Assembly: GCA_035356615.1 (NCBI GenBank)
Contig: DAOQSN010000055.1
Coordinates: 1 to 20,269, forward strand
Origin: JAKQDH01 sp029558835
GTDB taxonomy: Bacteria; Planctomycetota; Phycisphaerae; UBA1845
Length of the DNA: 20,269 bases
Direction of reading: 5' to 3'
Below the pieces are notes generated by a model, which searched no databases, was not told where the DNA came from, and saw only the letters and a program-made list of their open reading frames with translations. Position numbers and translations under genes: made by a program. The first letter of the stretch is position 1, and the number at the start of each line of letters is the position of its first letter. This document shows, piece after piece, positions 14,614 to 20,269 of this stretch.

Positions 14614-14683
14614 TGCTATAACAGAGGGGACGTGGACCCTTGGTGGTGCTTACGCAAAGCTAGGCCGCGCGACAGCCGCTGCT

Positions 14684-14687
14684 GGAG
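14684..14687 (+). promoter_or_regulatory. Ribosome binding site deciding the sigma factor start
   Basis: GGAG lies 7 nt before GTG 14695. The longer frame adds about 100 codons that overlap the opposite-strand zinc-ribbon gene and the nested inverted repeats. Confidence 0.6.
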
Positions 14688-14694
14688 TCGGAAG

Positions 14695-15291
14695 GTGGTT
14701 ACCACTGTAACCAGTCCATCTTTGCTTGAAGAGCTCCGGGCGGGTGGCAATCAGGAAGCCTGGCAGGAGTTCTTCCAGCGCTACGCCCCCATGCTGTTGG
14801 CGATCGCGCGGGGTGTCGGCCTGCGTAGCTCCGACGTGGATGACGCCGTGCAGGAAACGCTGGTCGCGGTCTTGCGCCTGTTCAGAAGGCTGGATCAGCC
14901 GTTTGACCGCACGCGCAGGCGGTTCAAGGCATGGCTGCGGGGGGTGGTGCTGCACAAAGTGCGGGATGTGCAGCGGCGCGCGCTCCGGGCGCAGCGCTTG
15001 GCCGAGGGCATGGCGACGTGCATTGACCCCCACGCGGAGGCCGAACGTGCGCAGGCCGTGTTTGAGCTGGAATGGCAGCGGAACCGGCTCCAGCGGGCGC
15101 TGGACGAGGTGGCGCGGGAGGTTGATCCGGCCACGTTCCAGGAGTTTGAGCTGTACGCCCTCCAGGGCCAGAACGTGGACAACGTGGCCGACCTCTTCGA
15201 GACCTCGCGAAACGCTATTTACATCGCCAAATGCCGGATTCTGTGCCGTTTGAAGGAAACGGTGGCTCGCCTTGAGCAGGAGGAGGGTTGA
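14695..15291 (+). CDS. ECF-type RNA polymerase sigma factor
   Basis: The 198-residue protein has sigma70 region 2 and region 4 only. Region 2 spans about 20-95: EAWQEFFQRYAPMLLAIARGVGL, then the core-binding helix DVDDAVQETLVAVLRLF, then the promoter-melting segment RRRFKAWLRGVVLHKVRDV. Region 4 spans about 145-190: ATFQEFELYALQGQNVDNVADLF with the recognition helix SRNAIYIAKCRILCRLKE. Such sigma factors beside Ser/Thr kinases are known in Planctomycetota (STK-linked ECF groups). The TGA is 4 nt before the zf-HC2 gene start, so they are cotranslated. A nested inverted repeat lies upstream. Its target promoters are unknown. Confidence 0.9.
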   Translation: MVTTVTSPSLLEELRAGGNQEAWQEFFQRYAPMLLAIARGVGLRSSDVDDAVQETLVAVLRLFRRLDQPFDRTRRRFKAWLRGVVLHKVRDVQRRALRAQRLAEGMATCIDPHAEAERAQAVFELEWQRNRLQRALDEVAREVDPATFQEFELYALQGQNVDNVADLFETSRNAIYIAKCRILCRLKETVARLEQEEG

Positions 15292-15295
15292 TCGG

Positions 15296-15583
15296 ATGCG
15301 TCGCTGCCCCCCCGCGACCTTGCTGGACAGGTACGCCGCAGGCGCGCTCCCCGGACCGGACGCCGACCTGGTCGAGTCTCACCTGGTGGGATGTGCCGCG
15401 TGTGCGGACCGTCTGGAGCGCCTCGGTATGGCGCAGGACCTGCTTGAACAGTTGCGCGACGCCGAGTCGGCTCGAGCCGAGCTTGGTTCTGATCTTGCAG
15501 CGCTGTCGAGTTTGCAGCAATGGTTTACTACGACCTTATCGTCCGTTGCAGGGCGAGGCGGACCCTGGATGGAGCACGAGTGA
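15296..15583 (+). CDS. Small zf-HC2 protein, probable soluble anti-sigma factor
   Basis: The 95-residue protein starts RRCPPATLLDRYAAGALPG and then has the zinc-binding pattern H-x3-C-x2-C in ESHLVGCAACADRL, typical of the zf-HC2 (ZAS) anti-sigma domain. A helical stretch follows (LGMAQDLLEQLRDAESARAEL). There is no membrane helix, so it would act in the cytoplasm, binding and holding the sigma factor. AGGAGG at 15281-15286 lies 9 nt before ATG 15296, inside the end of the sigma gene. In many Planctomycetota this domain is fused to the kinase; here it is a separate gene, with a terminator after it. An anti-sigma role is inferred from family and position. Confidence 0.75.
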   Translation: MRRCPPATLLDRYAAGALPGPDADLVESHLVGCAACADRLERLGMAQDLLEQLRDAESARAELGSDLAALSSLQQWFTTTLSSVAGRGGPWMEHE

Positions 15584-16019
15584 AGGTTGGGCAGCCGGTC
15601 GCGCGGACTTGGCTGGACGCGCAGGCGGGAATGATGGGCCATCGAGCTGCTGTAGCGTAACGAGTGGAATGTCCGGGCGCGGGCCTCACTGAGACCCTTC
15701 CCCCCCAAGAGAGCACCGGGCGGCTGAGTAAGTCGCCCGGTGCTTTCGTTTGGAGCGAGGCTTCATGTGTGTATGCATTTATACCAGCACGCCAAGAAAG
15801 CGACGCATGCAGAAGATTTCCGCGCCAGATTCGTAAGATTCTCCACCGTTTCGCGCACTTAGTTATGAGGGAGAGTGCCACGCTGTTGACCGGGGAGGGT
15901 CGGTCGCTTCCCCCGGGCGGCGAGAGTGGGTATGCGTGAGCGGCACGGTGCGCTTCGGGCGGCGCCGGAGATTCGGTCGGCGGCCTCGTGGGCAGGTGGG
16001 TTCGGGGAAGGGGTAGCGC
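15584..16019. other. Intergenic stretch between the zf-HC2 gene and the kinase
   Basis: The stretch contains the intrinsic terminator at 15712-15750 and otherwise no gene I can support. The open frames crossing it run through the terminator and show no family features. The region after the terminator should hold the kinase promoter; a TTTATACC near 15778 is AT-rich but has no matching -35. Confidence 0.55.
15712..15750 (+). terminator. Rho-independent terminator after the sigma/anti-sigma pair
   Basis: The arms AGCACCGGGCG (15712-15722) and CGCCCGGTGCT (15734-15744) form a perfect 11-bp stem with an 11-nt loop, followed by TTCGTTT. This is the clearest terminator in the window and separates the sigma factor and zf-HC2 transcript from the kinase gene. 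Confidence 0.85.
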
Positions 16020-18326
16020 TTGAGCGTGGTTGAACAACTGCAGGAGACGCCCGCTGCGATTCCGAACTTCGCCTGGGAGGGGTTCGTTGCCCGAGGCGGA
16101 TTCGGGGAGGTATGGCTGGCACGCGAGTGCGTGACGGGGCTGCTGCGCGCGGTGAAGGTGCTCTACAAGGCGGCGGCAGCGCGCACCAACCGGGATCTGG
16201 AGGGCGTCAAGCGGTATCAACGGTGCGCGCACAATCACCCTCATCTCATGCAGATTCTGACGGTCGGTGAGACCGACGAGTTTTACTACTACGTGATGGA
16301 GGCGGCGGACAACGCCGCGTCGGGGGTAGCCGGCGCGGTGGAGGGCGGCGCCGCGGAGGGCGCTAGGGCGGATACTGCGGGTGCGGATGGTGCGCGAGGG
16401 CCCGGGGAGGCCGTGCGCGGGGAGACTGCCGGAGCGGGCTACGTTCCCTTGACGATGCGCAGCCTGTTGACGCGGCGGGGACGGTTGAGCGCCCGCGAGG
16501 CGCTGGAGACGGTCGGCAAGGTGCTGGCGGGGGTCCAGCGCCTGCACGAACAGGGTTTGGCCCACTTCGATCTGAAGCCGGAGAACATCCTGATCATCGA
16601 AGGGGAGCCGAAGGTGGGCGACGTGGGCTTGATCGGGTCCTTGGCCGAGCCGGCGCCGCACGCCGGGACGCCGTCCTACCTGACGCCGGATCGCCGCGCG
16701 GATGACGTGTACGCCGTCGGGAAGATTCTGTACGAAATGATATCCGGCCGGCCGGCGTCCGAGTTCCCGCGCCTGCCGGCTGAACTGCTGCAGAGTCCCA
16801 CGCCGGAGTTGAAGTCGGCGTTGCGCATCGTCAACCGGGCCTGCCATCCCACGCCGGGGCATCGCTTCGAGTCCCTGGACGAGTTGACGGAGGCGGTGGC
16901 CGCCGTGCTGACGCCGCCACCAGGACTGGTGGCCGGCTGGCGCCGGCTGACGCCGGTGCGCAAAGGATCCCTCGTAGCGGGGGCGGTCTTGAGCGTAGTG
17001 GGTGCGGTGCTGCTGGCGGGGGAGCTGCTGCGGGCCCGCGAAGGTCCGGCAGAAGCAGTGGTGACCGAGCAAGTCCTGTTAAGCGTGGGAGAGGTCCTGG
17101 CCGGCGCCGAGAGCGGAGTGGCCAGCGAGCGCTTAGCGCCGGCCGAGGCGTTGTGGCAGCGATTTCCCCACCTGCTGGATGCCAACATCGTAGCCGCCCG
17201 CGTGAACTTCGCGGCCGGCGTCGCACGCGGGGAGCCGAGCTTTGTGGCTTTTGCGCTGGAGCGCCTGCGCTCCGAAGCGAGAAACGAAACGGAGCCCGGC
17301 CCCTACTGGGTGTTGATCGCGGAGATTCTGGAGTACTCCGGGCATGCGGACGAGGCGGTGGAGTATCGGGAGAAGGCTGCTGAAGCAACGCCGACCGCGG
17401 CGATGGAGTGGTACCATCTTTCCCTGGCCACCGTCGATCTGCACGGGGCGTTGAGGTGTGTCCAGCGCGCCGTTGACTCCGCGCCGGATCGGGTGTTGTT
17501 CTGGGCGCGGCTGCTGCATCTGCGGCGGCAGACTGGGGACCTGGAGGGTGCGCTGGACGCCGCAGAGCGACTGTGCACCTTGGAGCCGGGCAACTTCGAT
17601 TGGGTGTTCAGACGCGGACACGCGCATTTTGCGCTGCAACAGTTCGAGCAAGCTGAGGCCGACTACACCTGCGTCATGGAGCGGGGCAGCTTGCCCGGCC
17701 TGGTGCAGCGAGGGCATGTGCGTCGGTTCAGGGGTCTGTACGCCGAGGCCTTGGCAGACTACACGCAAGCGCTGGCGCGACACGACAGTCCGTGGGTCCG
17801 GTATCAGCGCGCAACGATCTTGTGGATTACGGGGTATGGGGGCGCGGCCGCCGACGATTACCGGGTTGTGCGGAAGTTTTTAGGCCATCCTTCCTACGCC
17901 GATGCCCGCTCCTATGTGTTGCTGTGCGACCTGGGGCGCGCGGCGGAAGGTCGGGAGATCCTGACGCGCGCAGCGCAGGGTGGACCCGTGCCGTGGATGG
18001 CCCGGATCTTCGAGTGTCTGCTGGGCGAGCGGACCCCCGAGACGCTGGTGGCGGCCGCGGACCCACGCAACGCCGAGCAGGTCTGCGAAGGCTACTACTA
18101 CGCGGGCGAGGCAGCGCGCCTGGCGGGCGACACGGCTGCGGCGTGCGCGTGCTTCCGGCGGTGCGTGGGCACCAACTTGTTCCTCGACGCCGACGAATAC
18201 CCACCCAACCCCATGAACGAGTACGACCTGGCGCGCTGGCGGCTGCGGACGGTGTGTGGCGAGGAAACCGCGGGGCCGGATCTCGGATTGCTCTGCGTCG
18301 GCGCTGGGCAGCAGCACCCGCAGTGA
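16020..18326 (+). CDS. Membrane Ser/Thr protein kinase with C-terminal TPR-like repeats
   Basis: The 768-residue protein has a cytoplasmic kinase domain (about 20-295), one membrane helix (about 316-336) and a long outer region of helical TPR-like repeats. The kinase shows the glycine loop ARGGFGEVW (24-32), K46 in RAVKV, HFDLKPEN (182-189), DVG (201-203), TPSYLTPD (217-224) and DVYAVGK. HRD is HFD, so it is a non-RD kinase; DFG is DVG and APE is TPD, and the activation segment is only about 24 residues. Residues 98-140 are an Ala/Gly-rich insert near the hinge. The start is TTG 16020 with GGGG 6 nt upstream; GTG 16026 is an alternative. It lies behind the sigma factor and its zf-HC2 partner. 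Confidence 0.88.
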   Translation: MSVVEQLQETPAAIPNFAWEGFVARGGFGEVWLARECVTGLLRAVKVLYKAAAARTNRDLEGVKRYQRCAHNHPHLMQILTVGETDEFYYYVMEAADNAASGVAGAVEGGAAEGARADTAGADGARGPGEAVRGETAGAGYVPLTMRSLLTRRGRLSAREALETVGKVLAGVQRLHEQGLAHFDLKPENILIIEGEPKVGDVGLIGSLAEPAPHAGTPSYLTPDRRADDVYAVGKILYEMISGRPASEFPRLPAELLQSPTPELKSALRIVNRACHPTPGHRFESLDELTEAVAAVLTPPPGLVAGWRRLTPVRKGSLVAGAVLSVVGAVLLAGELLRAREGPAEAVVTEQVLLSVGEVLAGAESGVASERLAPAEALWQRFPHLLDANIVAARVNFAAGVARGEPSFVAFALERLRSEARNETEPGPYWVLIAEILEYSGHADEAVEYREKAAEATPTAAMEWYHLSLATVDLHGALRCVQRAVDSAPDRVLFWARLLHLRRQTGDLEGALDAAERLCTLEPGNFDWVFRRGHAHFALQQFEQAEADYTCVMERGSLPGLVQRGHVRRFRGLYAEALADYTQALARHDSPWVRYQRATILWITGYGGAAADDYRVVRKFLGHPSYADARSYVLLCDLGRAAEGREILTRAAQGGPVPWMARIFECLLGERTPETLVAAADPRNAEQVCEGYYYAGEAARLAGDTAAACACFRRCVGTNLFLDADEYPPNPMNEYDLARWRLRTVCGEETAGPDLGLLCVGAGQQHPQ

Positions 18327-18561
18327 GGCCAGCACCATCGCTGCCCGGTGCGGTCGCGTAACCGAGAGTGTCCGCGCTCGGCAGTCCCGTGGCGGGGAGC
18401 GTGGGGGCATCGCGCAGGGGGATCACCGGGCACGCTCGCGCCGGTTGCGCACCCGTGGCGCCGCGCCGCACAGCATCGGCGAGGCCGGCGTACGCTGAGG
18501 ATGCCCTTGCTCCGGCCACGCCGCCTGATAGCGTGGGGCAACTTCGCGGCGAACGGCGCGT

Positions 18562-19095
18562 ATGAAGATGAGCCGTCTTAGAATCGCGGAGCTGGTCCTG
18601 CTGGCCCTCTCCGTCGTCATCACGACCGGCACGATGCTGCGCGCTGGTGGTGTCGAGGCGCTGCTCACCGGATTCGCGTTGTGGTCGTTGTTTCCGTATG
18701 GCGTGTTCTTTGCGCTGACCACGGCCTTGCACTCCGAGAAGTGCATACGCGGCCTCTCGGGGTCAGCTTGCGTGGCAGCGCTCTGCATGTTCTGGTTCAC
18801 ACTCCTCGCCTACGGGCCCGGCGCCAGGGGTAGCTCCACTGCGTGCTTGATCTTCCTGTTCGCGCCGTTCTATCTGACCGTCGGGGGATTCGTGATCCTG
18901 TTCGTGGGCCTGGCAATCGCGCGGGCGGCAGGCCGGCGCGTCTATCGGGATGGGCTGCCTCACTGCGACAAGTGCGGCTATCTGCTGATCGGCCTGAGCG
19001 AGTCGCGTTGCCCGGAATGCGGCCGGCCGTTCGACCCGGACCCGCTCGGCGACCCCGCCACGTGGGGATCGACGCCCGGCCGGTCGCCGCGATAG
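18562..19095 (+). CDS. Four-helix membrane protein with C-terminal zinc ribbon
   Basis: A 177-residue protein with hydrophobic helices at about 8-28, 33-55, 68-88 and 94-122. A cytoplasmic zinc ribbon follows: CDKCGYLLIGL (C135, C138) and CPECGRPFDP (C150, C153). The CxxCGYxLxGLxxxRCPECGxxF pattern is widespread in Planctomycetota proteins of unknown role. ATG 18562 and ATG 18568 are both possible; neither has a strong ribosome site. It stands alone between the kinase and a sugar nucleotidyltransferase, 235 nt from the former. The function is unknown; a role at the membrane with a nucleic acid or protein partner would be a guess. Confidence 0.75.
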   Translation: MKMSRLRIAELVLLALSVVITTGTMLRAGGVEALLTGFALWSLFPYGVFFALTTALHSEKCIRGLSGSACVAALCMFWFTLLAYGPGARGSSTACLIFLFAPFYLTVGGFVILFVGLAIARAAGRRVYRDGLPHCDKCGYLLIGLSESRCPECGRPFDPDPLGDPATWGSTPGRSPR

Positions 19096-19152
19096 ACCAC
19101 GGACGCACGGGCTATGGTTGACTCCCTGCACGGACCGGCCGATGATACGTTC

Positions 19153-19884
19153 ATGAAAGGCGTCGTATTAGCAGGCGGCAGCGGGACGCGACTGTTCCCG
19201 CTGACCAAGATCACCAACAAGCATCTGCTGCCCGTCTGGGACAAGCCGATGATTTATTACCCTCTCGAATGCCTGGCGAAGGCCGGCATCGAGGAGGTGC
19301 TGCTGGTCACCGGCGGCAACAACGCCGGGGACTTCATCCGCCTGCTCGGGCGGGGGGCGGAAGTCGGCATCAAGAGCCTGCAATACACTTACCAGGACGG
19401 CAGCGGCGGCATTGCCCAGGCGCTGGGCCTGGCGCAGGACTTCGCGGCCGGCGGCCCCATCTGCCTCATCCTCGGCGACAACATCATCCAAAGAAACATC
19501 CGCGAGCCTCTGCGCCGCTTCCGCCACCAGGGCGAGGGGGCCCGCGTGCTGCTGACGCCGGTGGATCATCCCGAGCAGTACGGCGTCGCCGAGATTGATG
19601 GCGACCGCATCGTTCGCATCGTGGAGAAACCCAAGCAGCCGCCGTCGAACCTGGCCGTCATCGGCATCTACTTCTACGACGGCCACGTCTTCGACATCGT
19701 CCGCAGCCTCAGGCCCAGCGCCCGCGGCGAGTTGGAGATCACGGACGTCAACAACGCCTACCTGGCGCGTGGGCAGCTTACCTTCGACGTCCTCGAAGGC
19801 TGGTGGGCCGACGCCGGCGAGAACATCGAGTACTACTACCAGGCCTGCCTCCGCGTCCGGGCGGAGGGGGCGAATCAGGATTGA
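19153..19884 (+). CDS. Sugar-phosphate nucleotidyltransferase, RmlA-like (glucose-1-phosphate thymidylyltransferase)
   Basis: The 243-residue enzyme activates a sugar phosphate with an NTP for polysaccharide synthesis. The signature MKGVVLAGGSGTRLFPLT opens the protein and NKHLLPVWDKPMIYYPL follows, both as in RmlA/RfbA. The DGSGGIAQALGLAQDF and LILGDNI segments (metal Asp), VEKPKQPPSNLAVIGIYFYD and GWWADAGENIEYYYQA complete the family pattern. Full RmlA is about 290 residues; this short form lacks the C-terminal helical part that forms the allosteric site. ATG 19153 places the nucleotide loop at the N-terminus; the ATG at 19114 would add 13 residues, and neither has a clear ribosome site. 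The substrate is probably a glucose- or related 1-phosphate, not proven. Confidence 0.88.
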   Translation: MKGVVLAGGSGTRLFPLTKITNKHLLPVWDKPMIYYPLECLAKAGIEEVLLVTGGNNAGDFIRLLGRGAEVGIKSLQYTYQDGSGGIAQALGLAQDFAAGGPICLILGDNIIQRNIREPLRRFRHQGEGARVLLTPVDHPEQYGVAEIDGDRIVRIVEKPKQPPSNLAVIGIYFYDGHVFDIVRSLRPSARGELEITDVNNAYLARGQLTFDVLEGWWADAGENIEYYYQACLRVRAEGANQD

Positions 19885-20139
19885 ACCAAGTTGCGCGATC
19901 CGGCGCTGGCGATCCGAACCGCGACCGTTAGGCGGCGGCCGGGTCTCAACGCCGGTGGCGCGTGCTTGCGCACACGCATGCAGCAGCCTCGTGAGGAGGC
20001 GGCGTCAGCCCGCTGAAGACGCAGCACCGGCCGCGGGGGGTCGCATGCGCTGAGCATCCTCAGGTGCGGAGCAAGAGCTGCACTTGCCTGTGCCCAGCCG
20101 GCGTGCGTTACCTCCGCCGCGCACGTACGCTGGGTCCGA
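19885..20139. other. Intergenic stretch after the nucleotidyltransferase
   Basis: I see no convincing gene, tRNA or terminator here. Only short hairpins are visible, such as GCCTC/GAGGC near 19986-20000. Frames open on both strands lack family features. Confidence 0.45.
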
Positions 20140-20269
20140 GTGGCCTCGTCCGCCCTCCGGGCGGCCCAGAAAGACAAGAACAAGCAGCAAGAAGCGGGCG
20201 ACTACCAGGGACTCGAAGAAGATTTCTCACGAAGCATCTATCCGACCCTCCTCCGGATGTTCCAGCGCG
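20140..20269 (+). CDS. Possible partial gene running off the right edge
   Basis: From GTG 20140 the frame reads through ALRAAQKDKNKQQEAGDYQG and then LEEDFSRSIYPTLLRMFQR to the window edge. It is charged, helical-looking and shows balanced amino-acid use, unlike the shadow frames nearby. There is no ribosome site before the GTG, and the frame is open back to 20017, so the start is uncertain. I do not recognise a family, and it could be a chance frame or a gene fragment. Confidence 0.3.
   Translation, partial: MASSALRAAQKDKNKQQEAGDYQGLEEDFSRSIYPTLLRMFQR

Noticed and set aside
15664..15939. Plus-strand 91-codon frame between the zf-HC2 gene and the kinase
   Set aside because: It reads straight through the intrinsic terminator and has no family features or ribosome site.

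Overview
The window is GC-rich and gene-dense, and it most resembles a member of the Planctomycetota, possibly Phycisphaerae-like. The assignment is inferred from family content. It has an ECF sigma factor and a small zf-HC2 protein beside a membrane Ser/Thr kinase with TPR-like repeats. It has a membrane protein ending in a CxxCGYxLxGL...CPECG zinc ribbon. It also has a GT39-type glycosyltransferase fused to TPR repeats. No rRNA, tRNA, CRISPR array or complete insertion sequence was seen.

Layout. Positions 1-308 hold palindromes and hairpins but no gene. Positions 309-3275 (+) encode the glycosyltransferase-TPR protein. Positions 3368-3941 (-) hold a toxin-antitoxin pair whose PIN toxin is split by a one-base frameshift; a good sigma70-type promoter and a GTGA start/stop overlap are visible. 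Positions 4107-6003 (-) are a two-gene unit: a HAD-IIA phosphatase, then an NrnA-like DHH phosphoesterase. Positions 6004-6685 are a long non-coding stretch with a possible decayed zinc-ribbon reading frame. Positions 6686-11470 (+) carry etfB, etfA, a two-gene HEPN plus BolA-like cassette, and a membrane iron-sulfur oxidoreductase of the type that passes ETF electrons to quinone. Positions 11635-14131 (+) carry prpD- and prpB-like genes of the 2-methylcitrate cycle, without prpC. A small zinc-ribbon gene (14270-14470, -) is followed by a nested inverted repeat, an ECF sigma factor, a zf-HC2 protein and a strong intrinsic terminator. A large kinase (16020-18326), a four-helix zinc-ribbon membrane protein, a sugar-phosphate nucleotidyltransferase and a possible partial gene at the right edge complete the window.

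How the genes may work together. EtfAB plus the Fe-S membrane protein forms a route from acyl-CoA dehydrogenases to the quinone pool. PrpD and PrpB would handle propionyl-CoA-derived methylcitrate, so 6686-14131 looks like a carbon-oxidation block. The sigma factor, zf-HC2 protein and kinase look like one signalling cluster, with a terminator separating the first two from the kinase.

The most unusual points are the HEPN/BolA-like cassette lying between etfA and its likely membrane partner, the REP-like hairpin sequence read in frame inside the glycosyltransferase, two heptamer repeat tracts before prpD, the nested inverted repeat before the sigma factor, and the kinase with altered HRD, DFG and APE motifs and a 43-residue Ala/Gly-rich insert.
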